39,476 nucleotides of DNA. Source: Betaproteobacteria bacterium RIFCSPLOWO2_12_FULL_62_58. GTDB lineage: Bacteria > Pseudomonadota > Gammaproteobacteria > Burkholderiales > SG8-41. The stretch covers positions 1 through 39,476 of the forward strand of contig MERI01000040.1 in NCBI GenBank assembly GCA_001772005.1, in the 5' to 3' direction. Under the pieces are notes generated by a model. The model was not told the DNA's origin. It did no database searches and worked only from the letters and a program-made list of their open reading frames with translations. The position numbers and the translations under genes were made by a program. Positions 14,888 through 22,425 of this stretch are shown here, piece after piece; within the stretch, counting starts at the first letter, position 1, and the number at the start of each line of letters is the position of its first letter.

Positions 14888-15942
14888 TCGATCACCCTGT
14901 CCGCGCGCACCAGCACCGACGGCGGGATCGAGATGCCGATTGCCTTGGCCGTTTTCAGGTTGATCACCAGCTCAAACTTGGTGGGCTGTTCGACGGGCAG
15001 ATCCGCGGGTTTCGCGCCTTTGAGGATCCTGTCTACGTAGGTAGCAGCACGCCGGTACAGGTCCGCACGGTCTGGCCCATAGGCCACCAGACCGCCATCA
15101 TCCGCGAAATACGAAAACTGATATATCGACGGCAGGCGGCTCTTTGCCGCAAAGTCAGCAATCCGTTTCAGATTCGTAGTGATCACCGGGTTTGCCAAGG
15201 GAATAAGAGCGCCAACGCGCGCCCGGGTCGCGTCTTCGAACGCTTTGTCGAAATCGTCAGGGCTTCGCACCTCCAGCGAATCAAGCTGGACTCCGAGCTG
15301 CCGCGCCGGGAGTTGAAGTTCCTTCAAGATGAGTTTCGAGGGTTGGCTTTGTGGGTTCCAGAGCACAGCCACCCGGGAGAGCGTGGGAACAATTTCCTTG
15401 AGCAGCTCCAGCCGTTTTCCAGCCAGTTGCGGGCTCATCTGGGTCAACCCTGTGACATTGCCACCGGGCCGCGCCAGGCTCTCGACCAACCCACTTCCGA
15501 CCGGGTCACCCGGAATCACCATGACGATAGGGATTGCCCTGGTAGCGTTTTTCGCAGCTAGGGCCTCGGGGGTAGAGGAACCGATAATGACGTCAACCCT
15601 GAGACGGACGAGATCGGCTGCGAGATCTGGGAGCGGATCGCTACTACCCTTCGCATAGCGGTACTCGATGCTGATGTTCTTGCCCTCGATCCATCCGAGG
15701 TCGCGAAGACCCAGCCGGAATGCCTCGTGCCAGTGCGCGGTAACGGAAGGCGAGAATAACGATAGAAGTCCTATCCGGCGGACTTTTGCCGGCGCCTGCG
15801 CGTGTACTACTGCGCCCGCCCAGGTGAGCGCGGGCCACGCTGCCGCGGCGAGAAGAAGCGCGCGTCGCCTTGAACAGCGCGGCGTGTCCGCTCGAACGCG
15901 CACCCCCACCTCAACACTGCTCCGCACGCGGTTCGCTCTCAC
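14884..15942 (-). CDS. ABC transporter substrate-binding protein (PF04392-like) with variant leader
   Basis: 352 residues. The N-terminus M-R-A-N-R-V-R...V-R-V-R-A-D-T-P-R-C-S-R-R-R-A-L-L-L differs from the usual leader. Only the second half resembles the 70-bp element (V-R-A-D-T-P), and the first half matches a frame left downstream of the SBP at 17797. A hydrophobic stretch and V-V-H-A-Q-A follow. The mature part has I-G-L-L-S-L-F, L-A-R-P-G-G-N-V-T-G-L-T, G-A-K-P-A-D-L-P-V-E-Q-P-T-K-F-E-L-V and D-R-V-I-E. The start overlaps the upstream SBP stop at 15939-15942. Confidence 0.9.
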   Translation of the reverse strand: MRANRVRSSVEVGVRVRADTPRCSRRRALLLAAAAWPALTWAGAVVHAQAPAKVRRIGLLSLFSPSVTAHWHEAFRLGLRDLGWIEGKNISIEYRYAKGSSDPLPDLAADLVRLRVDVIIGSSTPEALAAKNATRAIPIVMVIPGDPVGSGLVESLARPGGNVTGLTQMSPQLAGKRLELLKEIVPTLSRVAVLWNPQSQPSKLILKELQLPARQLGVQLDSLEVRSPDDFDKAFEDATRARVGALIPLANPVITTNLKRIADFAAKSRLPSIYQFSYFADDGGLVAYGPDRADLYRRAATYVDRILKGAKPADLPVEQPTKFELVINLKTAKAIGISIPPSVLVRADRVIE

Positions 15943-16994
15943 TCAATCACCCTGTCGGCGCGAAACAGCAGGTTCTGGGGAATGGTCAGCCCGATTGCCT
16001 TGGCGGTTTTCAGGTTCACCACCAGCTCGAACTTCGTCGGCTGTTCGATCGGCAGATCGCCAGGCTTGGCACCCTTGAGGATGCGGTCGACGTAGTAGGC
16101 AGCGCGGCGGTGGAGCGCCGAGGAGTCGGCACTGTAGCTGATCAGGGCGCCTTCCTCGACGAAAGTCGACGGTCCGGCAACGACCGGCCAGCGCTGCGCC
16201 AGCGCGAACTTCACAATGCGCGTTCGCTCAGCGATGAACATTCCGGCGCTTGGCATGATGACAAGCCCCTGCACGCCCTCCTTCACCAAACGCGATAGGG
16301 CGGGATCGAGATCTTCCGGTTTGACGGCTTCGGCAAACTGCGCTTCAACGCGGTAGCGCTCGGTCGCACGACGTGCATTTTTCATGTGCGCGTCATAACT
16401 ACCAGACACAGGATCGACCAGAAATCCCACTCGCTGCAGTTTAGGCGCCGCGGCGAATAGCAACTCCAGGTATTTCTCAGATACTTCGCCCACAACATTA
16501 GTGACTCCCGTCACCATGCCGCCAGGTCGCGCAAGACTCGCTGCGAGCCCGGCAGCGACCGGGGAACCGCCCTGCATCTGAACCACCGGCACGTTCGGCG
16601 CAGCCTTGGCCGCAACGATTACGGCGCCAACTCCGGCAACGATGACAGCGGGCTTCTTTACCTTAAGCTCTTCGGCGAGCGCTCTTAGCCGATCCATTCG
16701 TCCTTCCGCCCAGCGTTCTTCGAGCACGTAGTTCGAACCCTCCTTCCAGCCGAGCGCCGCCATTCCCTCTTTGAAATCCTTAAGGCGGCGCCCAGTGACA
16801 GTCCGCGATCCAGGGTGGAGCCAACCGATCAGGACTAGCGGTTTCTTCGCCCGGCCGAAGGCCGCGCCGGAAAACGCCACTGCGGACCAAGCCGCTGCAA
16901 CCAGGAGAAATTCCCGTCGGGTTGAGCGACACGAATCGTCCGCCCGACCGCCGCCACGTAAACCAGCACGCACGTATCTGGCTTTACCGTTCAT
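15939..16994 (-). CDS. ABC transporter substrate-binding protein (PF04392-like)
   Basis: 351 residues from the ATG at 16994, chosen because M-N-G-K-A-R matches the array leader; an in-frame GTG at 17003 would add three residues. The leader comes from degenerate element F and ends in S-T-R-R-E-F-L-L, a strong twin-arginine motif, followed by a hydrophobic core and A-A-F-G-R. The mature part reads V-L-I-G-W-L-H-P-G-S-R and A-R-P-G-G-M-V-T-G-V-T and ends D-R-V-I-E, in the subgroup of 11693 and 17797. It is the first SBP left of the toxin-antitoxin insertion; the usual upstream SBP stop is missing, so it has lost its coupled partner and perhaps its transcription. Confidence 0.88.
   Translation of the reverse strand: MNGKARYVRAGLRGGGRADDSCRSTRREFLLVAAAWSAVAFSGAAFGRAKKPLVLIGWLHPGSRTVTGRRLKDFKEGMAALGWKEGSNYVLEERWAEGRMDRLRALAEELKVKKPAVIVAGVGAVIVAAKAAPNVPVVQMQGGSPVAAGLAASLARPGGMVTGVTNVVGEVSEKYLELLFAAAPKLQRVGFLVDPVSGSYDAHMKNARRATERYRVEAQFAEAVKPEDLDPALSRLVKEGVQGLVIMPSAGMFIAERTRIVKFALAQRWPVVAGPSTFVEEGALISYSADSSALHRRAAYYVDRILKGAKPGDLPIEQPTKFELVVNLKTAKAIGLTIPQNLLFRADRVIE
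16918..16987 (-). repeat. 70-bp double-hairpin junction element, degenerate copy F
   Basis: It keeps the 70-base spacing and the last arm (GGTTGAGCGAC in the plus sense), but several arm positions are mismatched, so both stems are weakened. The encoded S-T-R-R is kept. Confidence 0.7.
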
Positions 16995-17029
16995 GCTTGG
17001 CACCGGTTAACAGCACTACCGGGCCCGGG

Positions 17030-17049
17030 CCGGATATGAGATAATCCGG
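17030..17049. promoter_or_regulatory. Inverted repeat over a -10-like box, antitoxin operator candidate
   Basis: CCGGAT, eight bases, ATCCGG lies 24 bases upstream of the antitoxin ATG at 17073 and includes GATAAT at 17040-17045. A further CCGG-CCGG pair follows at 17048-17062. AbrB/MazE-type antitoxins commonly repress their own promoters at such repeats. Confidence 0.45.
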
Positions 17050-17072
17050 CATACCGGAATCCGGAGATATTC

Positions 17073-17327
17073 ATGGACATCGTCAAACTCGGCAAGAAGG
17101 GCCAGCTCTCGCTGCCCGCAGGGGTCCTGCGCAAGCTCGGGCTGCGGGGGGCGGCAACGCTCATCGTCGAGGCGACCGACGACGGCGCCGTAATCCTGCG
17201 GCCCGCCGCGGTGTATCCGATCGAACTGTACACCGACGCCCGGATCAAGGAGTTCGAGGAAGCGAACCGGCTCACCGAATCCGAGAAAGCCCGCGTACGC
17301 AAGGCGCTCCGGCGCCGCAAACGTTGA
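17073..17327 (+). CDS. AbrB/MazE-family antitoxin
   Basis: 84 residues. It starts M-D-I-V-K-L-G-K-K-G-Q-L-S-L-P-A-G-V-L-R-K-L-G-L, a SpoVT-AbrB swapped-hairpin DNA-binding domain (K-K-G-Q-x-x-x-P). A basic C-terminal tail (A-L-R-R-R-K-R) probably contacts the toxin. GGAG at about 17062 is a fitting ribosome-binding site. The stop overlaps the toxin start as TTGA. The pair runs against the SBP array and separates the SBPs at 15939 and 17797. Confidence 0.85.
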   Translation: MDIVKLGKKGQLSLPAGVLRKLGLRGAATLIVEATDDGAVILRPAAVYPIELYTDARIKEFEEANRLTESEKARVRKALRRRKR

Positions 17328-17752
17328 AGCTGTTTTTCGACGCCAACGTCATCTTCTCGGCGGCGCACCGGGAGGAGGGCCGGGCGCAAGAACTGGTTGC
17401 GCTGGCGCGCGCCGGCCGGTGCGAGCTGATCACTTCCACACATGCGCTGGAGGAGGCGCGGCGCAATCTCGAGCTCAAGTCGGCCGGGTTCGAGCGCCGG
17501 CTCGCGGCCGTGCTTGCACAAATCGCGATAGCTGCCGAAGCCCCTGCTGCCCTGACCGAATGGGCAAAAGAACAAGGCCTCCCGCTCAAGGATGCTCCGA
17601 TTCTCGCCGCCGCCGTGCATGCCGGGGCCGACCTGCTCGTCACCGGAGACGCCCGTGACTTCGGGCACCTTTATGGCCGCACATTGCACGAAGTACGGAT
17701 AGTCGCCCCCGTCCAAGCGCTCGACATCGTTCTGAAGGCGTCCCGCGCATAG
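17324..17752 (+). CDS. PIN-domain ribonuclease toxin
   Basis: 142 residues from a TTG that overlaps the antitoxin stop. The acidic residues of the PIN active site are visible: L-F-F-D-A-N-V at residues 3-9, E in T-H-A-L-E-E-A-R-R, D in L-K-D-A-P-I-L-A-A-A and D in L-L-V-T-G-D-A-R-D-F. Such toxins cut RNA when their antitoxin is lost. The PIN-with-AbrB pairing is common in accessory regions. The coding frame ends 44 bases before the next SBP stop. Confidence 0.87.
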   Translation: MKLFFDANVIFSAAHREEGRAQELVALARAGRCELITSTHALEEARRNLELKSAGFERRLAAVLAQIAIAAEAPAALTEWAKEQGLPLKDAPILAAAVHAGADLLVTGDARDFGHLYGRTLHEVRIVAPVQALDIVLKASRA

Positions 17753-17796
17753 CGCCCGTACCTCCACCCTACCCTTCCCCCGCACGCGGTTCGCTC

Positions 17797-18852
17797 TCAC
17801 TCGATCACCGTATCGGCGCGCAGGATCATCGCCTGCGGAATCGTGATCCCCAGCGCTTTCGCCGTCTTCATGTTGACGACCAGCTCGAACCTGGTCGGCT
17901 GCTCGATGGGCAGGTCGCCTGGCTTTGTCCCTTTCAGTATCCGGTCCACGTACCAGGCGGCGCGGCGGAAATTTGCGGAGGTATCCGTCCCGTAGCTGAG
18001 CAGCGCCCCCTGTTCGGCCCACTGGCGCAAACTCCCGACCACCGGCAGCTGCTGCGCCTGTGCGTATTTGATAATGAGGGGCCGCTGCGACGCCAGGAAC
18101 GAGCTCGGGATCGGGATCAGCGCTTGCACCCCCTGCTTGGCAAGCGCCGATATAGCAGGCTCGATGGCTTCCGCTGTGGCAGGCTGGGCGAAATGAGCTT
18201 CGACCGCATACTGTGCCGCCGAACGGCGCGCCGGCTCGATCCCTGTATCAGGATTGCGCAAATTGCCGTCGAGCAGGAAACCGACGCGCTTCACCTTCGG
18301 CGCGACAGCGACCAGCATCTCGACCAGTTTCTCGCTGAGCTCGCGTGAGAGGTTAGTGATTCCTGTGACCATGCCTCCCGGTCGAGCAAGGCTTTTAGCA
18401 AGGCGTGTCTGCACGGGGTTGGTTCCGCTCGCCTGCACGATCGGAACATTGGGCGCTGCTTCCGCCAAGCGGATCGCAACGGCGGCGGACGTGGCCACGA
18501 GTACCGCGGGTTTCTTTGCTGCAAGCTCTCCCGCCAGTACCGGCAAACGCTCGAAACGCCCATCGGCCCAGCGCGCCTCGATGACGAAGTGCGAGCCCTC
18601 CTTCAGGCCAAGCGCTGCGAGCCCTTCCTTGAACGCCGCGAAAGAGTTGGCCCCAGCCTCGCGTGTGCCCGTATGCAGCCAGCCGATTACCACCGGCTTC
18701 TGTTTTGCCTGCGCGTACGCCGCGCTTCCCCATGCGACCAGCGGCCATGCGGCCGCGGCGAGCAACAACACCCGCCGCGTTGAGCGGCGAGCATCGCCCG
18801 CTCGAACGCGGCGACGCAAACCGGAATGAATATGTCCGGATTTACGGTTCAC
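17797..18852 (-). CDS. ABC transporter substrate-binding protein (PF04392-like), GTG start
   Basis: 351 residues from a GTG at 18852 that overlaps the upstream SBP stop (GTGA). The leader from element G ends S-T-R-R-V-L-L-L, followed by a hydrophobic core and A-A-Y-A-Q-A as cleavage site. The mature part has V-V-I-G-W-L-H-T-G-T-R-E, A-R-P-G-G-M-V-T-G-I-T, T-K-P-G-D-L-P-I-E-Q-P-T-R-F-E-L-V and ends D-T-V-I-E. Just past its stop a GTG opens a frame reading R-A-N-R-V-R...V-E-V, the variant leader of the SBP at 14884. A further SBP must once have followed here and was removed when the toxin-antitoxin pair arrived. Confidence 0.9.
   Translation of the reverse strand: MNRKSGHIHSGLRRRVRAGDARRSTRRVLLLAAAAWPLVAWGSAAYAQAKQKPVVIGWLHTGTREAGANSFAAFKEGLAALGLKEGSHFVIEARWADGRFERLPVLAGELAAKKPAVLVATSAAVAIRLAEAAPNVPIVQASGTNPVQTRLAKSLARPGGMVTGITNLSRELSEKLVEMLVAVAPKVKRVGFLLDGNLRNPDTGIEPARRSAAQYAVEAHFAQPATAEAIEPAISALAKQGVQALIPIPSSFLASQRPLIIKYAQAQQLPVVGSLRQWAEQGALLSYGTDTSANFRRAAWYVDRILKGTKPGDLPIEQPTRFELVVNMKTAKALGITIPQAMILRADTVIE
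18776..18845 (-). repeat. 70-bp double-hairpin junction element, copy G
   Basis: Well-conserved arms at 70-base length, translated as the leader of the SBP at 17797-18852. Confidence 0.85.
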
Positions 18853-19829
18853 TCGATCACCCTCTCGGCCTGAAGGAGAATCGACTGCGGAATCGCTATG
18901 CCGAGCGCCTTGGCGGTTTTCATGTTCACTACCAGCGCAAATTTAGTTGGTTGCTCGACCGGGATGTCCGTTGGCTTCGTTCCTTTCAGCACCTTATCGA
19001 CAAGCTGCGCGCCACGGCGTATGTCATCGGTCAGAAGCGAGCTGTAAGACATGAGCGCGCCGCTGTCCGCCAATTCGCTACGGTGCCCCATTACCGGCAG
19101 CCGTTGCTTCGCGGCGAGCTCTACTATGCGCTTCCGCTCACGCAGAAAGAGCGTAACGTGCGAAGTGAGCACGGCATCAACCTTGTTCTGCGCAAGAAGC
19201 GCAAACGCGGCGTCGAGTTCCTTCGCACCCTTTACCATTGCCGGAATCACTTGCACGTTCGAGCCTGCTGCTTGTTCGATCAATTTCAATCCCTCGGAGG
19301 CTCCTCGGTAAGGCGTCATGAGCACGCCCACCCGGCCCAGCTTCGGCATAGCCTCCTTGAGAAGCTGCATCCGCTTGCCACTGAGTTCCCAGCCCATGTT
19401 CACGATGCCGGTAATATTGCCGCCCGGGCGCGACAGGCTTTTTATCACTCCCAACTGGACCGGATCGTCAACGCCCGCAAATACGATGGGAACTTTGCTG
19501 GTTTCCGAGAACGCCGCGCGCGCCGGGAGATTGGCTTGCGCGTAGATGACATGAGGCCCCCGGGACACAAGCTCGGCAGCGAGCACCGGCAGGCGCGCGG
19601 CGTCATTGTCCGCATAAACGCGGTCAAAGATGATGTTGCGGCCTTCCACCCAGCCCAGCTCGCGCATGGAATCGACAAACGCCTTTTCCTGAATTCGAAA
19701 CATGGCCGCTGGAAACAACGTCAAGATACCCACACGCAGAGGTTTCTCGGAGCGTGGCGCGCGCTGCGAACGTGCCACAACAGGATAGAGCGCGGCGAGC
19801 CCGAGCAGAAATGCGCGTCGTGAAGTCAC
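18849..19829 (-). CDS. ABC transporter substrate-binding protein (PF04392-like) with short Tat signal
   Basis: 326 residues from a GTG at 19829 that overlaps the previous SBP stop (GTGA). There is no 70-bp element at this junction. The N-terminus M-T-S-R-R-A-F-L-L-G-L is a textbook twin-arginine motif, with a hydrophobic core ending V-V-A-R-S. The mature part has R-V-G-I-L-T-L-F-P, S-R-P-G-G-N-I-T-G-I-V, T-K-P-T-D-I-P-V-E-Q-P-T-K-F-A-L-V and E-R-V-I-E. It is closest to the next gene upstream (19826), sharing the G-W-V-E-G-R-N-I motif and the D-I-P-V-E variant. Confidence 0.9.
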   Translation of the reverse strand: MTSRRAFLLGLAALYPVVARSQRAPRSEKPLRVGILTLFPAAMFRIQEKAFVDSMRELGWVEGRNIIFDRVYADNDAARLPVLAAELVSRGPHVIYAQANLPARAAFSETSKVPIVFAGVDDPVQLGVIKSLSRPGGNITGIVNMGWELSGKRMQLLKEAMPKLGRVGVLMTPYRGASEGLKLIEQAAGSNVQVIPAMVKGAKELDAAFALLAQNKVDAVLTSHVTLFLRERKRIVELAAKQRLPVMGHRSELADSGALMSYSSLLTDDIRRGAQLVDKVLKGTKPTDIPVEQPTKFALVVNMKTAKALGIAIPQSILLQAERVIE

Positions 19830-20878
19830 TCGATCACCCTCTCAGCTTGCAGCAGGATGGACTGCGGAATCGTGATGCCGAGCGCCCTTGCGGTTTTCAT
19901 GTTGATCACCAGCTCGAATTTCGTCGGCTGCTCGACCGGAATATCAGCGGGTTTCGCGCCCTTCAATATCTTGTCGGCCAGATGCGCCGCGCGGCGAACG
20001 TGATCGGTAAGGCTCGAGTTGTAGGACATCAAAGCGCCGGATTCTGTGTTTATGCTGCGGGGTGCGATCACGGGAATCCGCTGTTTCATCGAGAGACTCG
20101 CAATGCGCCTGTGCTCAGTAACGAGGAACGCGACTTGAGCAAGCAGCACCGCCTCAGCGCGGTTTTCGGCGAAAAACGCAAAGGCGGCGGCGAGTCCTTC
20201 AGGCTCGTTCATCCTGACCGGAATCAATTTCACGCCGGCGCCGGCAGCCTGCTCAATGAACTTAAGCTCGCTTTCCGATGTCGGCTTCATCAGCACGCCC
20301 ACACGGCTGATCTTCGGCAACGTTTCGCGGAGGAGTTGCATGCGCTTTCCACCGGTCTCTGGACCGAGTGTTGCAACTCCAGTTGCGTTTCCCCCAGGGC
20401 GTGCCAGGCTCTTGACTATTCCAACGTTGACCGGATCGTTCACTGCGCCAAATACCACCGGGATCGTGCGAGTCGCCGCGAGGGCAGCCCGCGCCTCTGG
20501 ATTGTTGTGGGCGTAGATGAGATCGGGGCGCCGTGCCATAAGCTCTACAGCAAGCGCAGGCAAACGGGCTTCGTCTCCGTCCGCGTAGATGCGCTCATAC
20601 ATAATGTTGCGGCCCTCCACCCAGCCCAGCTCGCGCAGGGCGTCGACGAATACATTGTCGAGCGCTCGGGGACTCTTGGGCGGGTTAGCTCTGAGGATGC
20701 CAACGCGTATCGGTTTCCCCGCGCGTGAAGACGGCTGCGCGCGTGCGAGACCGAACCATCCAATCACGGGCCATGCGGCCGCCCCGAGCAAGAACGTCCG
20801 CCGCGTTGAGCGGCGCGCGTCGTGCGCTCGAACGCGGCGACGTAAACCGGTATGAATATGTCCGGATTTACGGTTCAT
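19826..20878 (-). CDS. ABC transporter substrate-binding protein (PF04392-like)
   Basis: 350 residues from the ATG at 20878, which overlaps the upstream stop. The leader from element H ends S-T-R-R-T-F-L-L-G, a strong Tat motif. The mature part has R-V-G-I-L-R-A-N, A-R-P-G-G-N-A-T-G-V-A, A-K-P-A-D-I-P-V-E-Q-P-T-K-F-E-L-V and E-R-V-I-E. It pairs with the gene at 18849 as the closest relative in the array. Confidence 0.9.
   Translation of the reverse strand: MNRKSGHIHTGLRRRVRAHDARRSTRRTFLLGAAAWPVIGWFGLARAQPSSRAGKPIRVGILRANPPKSPRALDNVFVDALRELGWVEGRNIMYERIYADGDEARLPALAVELMARRPDLIYAHNNPEARAALAATRTIPVVFGAVNDPVNVGIVKSLARPGGNATGVATLGPETGGKRMQLLRETLPKISRVGVLMKPTSESELKFIEQAAGAGVKLIPVRMNEPEGLAAAFAFFAENRAEAVLLAQVAFLVTEHRRIASLSMKQRIPVIAPRSINTESGALMSYNSSLTDHVRRAAHLADKILKGAKPADIPVEQPTKFELVINMKTARALGITIPQSILLQAERVIE
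20802..20871 (-). repeat. 70-bp double-hairpin junction element, copy H
   Basis: Well-conserved copy at 70-base length, forming the leader of the SBP at 19826-20878. It differs from copy G at only a few positions. Confidence 0.85.
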
Positions 20879-21858
20879 TCGATCACTCTCTCGGCTCGCA
20901 GCAGCACGGAGGGCGGAATCGTGATACCGAGCGCCTTCGCGGTTTTCATGTTGATCACCAGCTCGAATTTTGTCGGCTGCTCGACCGGCAGGTCCGCCGG
21001 CTTCGCGCCTTTGACGATCTTGTCCACGAGGCGCGCTGCCTGCCGTCCCAACTCGTGCTCGCTGCGGGAATAGCTCGCGAGACCGCCCTTCTCTACATAG
21101 AACGGAATGTCGAACATGGTCAGGAGGGCCAGTTTGGGCGCAGTGTCGAGGATGAGCCCGGGAATGTTCAGCGAGACGGCGCGCGGCGAAAATATGCCGT
21201 CCACCTCGCCTTTCCGCACTTCGGCAATCGCCGCCTGCGCCTCCGCTTCAGTCCGTACGGGTCTCTCCACAAGAGTGAGGCCAAGCCGCCGGGCTGCTTC
21301 GCGGTACACGTCCAGTTGCGCGACGGTGAATTCGTTTGTCGCGTCGTAGGGCAGCAACATCCGTTTCAGACCGGGAACCAGTTCTCGGAAGATCTCCATT
21401 CGCTTCGACGCGAGATCACCTTCGAGATCTGCGATGCCCGTGATATTGCCGCCGGGACGCGCGTAGCTCTTCACCAGTCCTGTTCTCACCGGGTCGCTCC
21501 CCCCGAGGAACACGATCGGGATCCGATTAGTCGCCATCTGCGCGGCCTTCCCCGCAATCCCGCCGCTCGCGACAATGATATCGACGCCTTGCCGCACCAG
21601 GTCGCGGGCAGCCGCCGGCAGCTCGGCGTTGTTGCCTTGCGTGAAGCGCACGCCGATGACGAAGTGTTCGTTCTCGCGATAGCCCAATTCCTGAAGGCCG
21701 TCCCGCAGCCCGACTATGGCCGGCGTTGGTCCCCAAGATGGTGTCAGCGCGCCGATCTTGACGAGACGCCGCGACTGCGCGTTGACGTCACCAGCCAGCA
21801 GCACGGCGATGGTGACAACGACGCCGAGCATCAACCGGGCTGACCGGAATCCCATCAT
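20875..21858 (-). CDS. ABC transporter substrate-binding protein (PF04392-like), first of the array
   Basis: 327 residues. The N-terminus M-M-G-F-R-S-A-R-L-M-L-G-V-V-V-T-I-A-V-L-L-A-G-D-V-N-A-Q is an ordinary Sec-type signal without twin arginines, unlike the rest of the array. The mature protein has K-I-G-A-L-T-P-S-W-G, A-R-P-G-G-N-I-T-G-I-A, G-A-K-P-A-D-L-P-V-E-Q-P-T-K-F-E-L-V and E-R-V-I-E. The start overlaps the thioredoxin-like gene stop (21855-21858), and the stop overlaps the next SBP start. The C-terminal third is nearly identical to its neighbours while the N-terminal part is divergent, suggesting gene conversion among the 3' ends. Confidence 0.9.
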   Translation of the reverse strand: MMGFRSARLMLGVVVTIAVLLAGDVNAQSRRLVKIGALTPSWGPTPAIVGLRDGLQELGYRENEHFVIGVRFTQGNNAELPAAARDLVRQGVDIIVASGGIAGKAAQMATNRIPIVFLGGSDPVRTGLVKSYARPGGNITGIADLEGDLASKRMEIFRELVPGLKRMLLPYDATNEFTVAQLDVYREAARRLGLTLVERPVRTEAEAQAAIAEVRKGEVDGIFSPRAVSLNIPGLILDTAPKLALLTMFDIPFYVEKGGLASYSRSEHELGRQAARLVDKIVKGAKPADLPVEQPTKFELVINMKTAKALGITIPPSVLLRAERVIE

Positions 21859-22424
21859 GATCGGCCCTCACGTACGGCTGGCTCGGCAAGCAATGCTTCA
21901 AGAAGGGTCCGTGCTTGGACACTGCCCCAGTCGCGAGGCCCGATGGCAAACGCGACGGCCCGGCCATCCCGGGCGACGAGGAACGTCGTCGGAATGCCGA
22001 TCACGCCGTACAACTGATTTATCGTGCCCGCGGGATCGAGGGCAATCGGAAACGTCAGGTTCATCTGGTTGGCGTACTGCCGGACCGCTCCCGCATCCTC
22101 CCGTGCGTTGATACCGACGACCACCAATCCTTTCGGTGCAAACTCGCGGTGAAGCCGTTCGAGGACCGGCATCTCGGGGCGGCACTCGGCGCACCAGCTC
22201 GCCCAGAAATTAACGAGCACCACCTTGCCGCGAAGAGCCTCCATCGAGAGTGCCCGGGCATCAAGGGTCTCGCCAGTGAAGGGAGGTGGCATCGTTCCCT
22301 CCCGATATCCGTTGAGCTTGAGCGGTTTCAGCAGCGACGCGATCGTTGGCACCTCGGCTGCCGCAGACGCGCACAACGCAACAGCGAGCGTTCCAGCGGC
22401 AAGCGCGGTTCGAATTTTGTTCAT
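21855..22424 (-). CDS. TlpA/ResA-like exported thiol-disulfide oxidoreductase
   Basis: 189 residues. It has a Sec signal (M-N-K-I-R-T-A-L-A-A-G-T-L-A-V-A-L ending A-S-A-A-A-E) and a thioredoxin fold with F-W-A-S-W-C-A-E-C-R-P-E-M-P near residue 85. The active site is C-A-E-C, where TlpA/ResA proteins usually have C-x-P-C or C-E-P-C. The cis-proline motif is G-I-P-T-T-F-L-V. It should reduce or isomerise periplasmic thiols. It starts one base after the stop of the peroxiredoxin gene and may be its reductant; that pairing is inferred from position. Confidence 0.9.
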   Translation of the reverse strand: MNKIRTALAAGTLAVALCASAAAEVPTIASLLKPLKLNGYREGTMPPPFTGETLDARALSMEALRGKVVLVNFWASWCAECRPEMPVLERLHREFAPKGLVVVGINAREDAGAVRQYANQMNLTFPIALDPAGTINQLYGVIGIPTTFLVARDGRAVAFAIGPRDWGSVQARTLLEALLAEPAVREGRS

Positions 22425-22425
22425 C

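Noticed and set aside
16991..18022. 343-codon leftward frame across the AbrB-PIN pair
   Set aside because: It is antisense to the toxin-antitoxin genes; only the leader-like segment near 17790 is informative and is reported separately.
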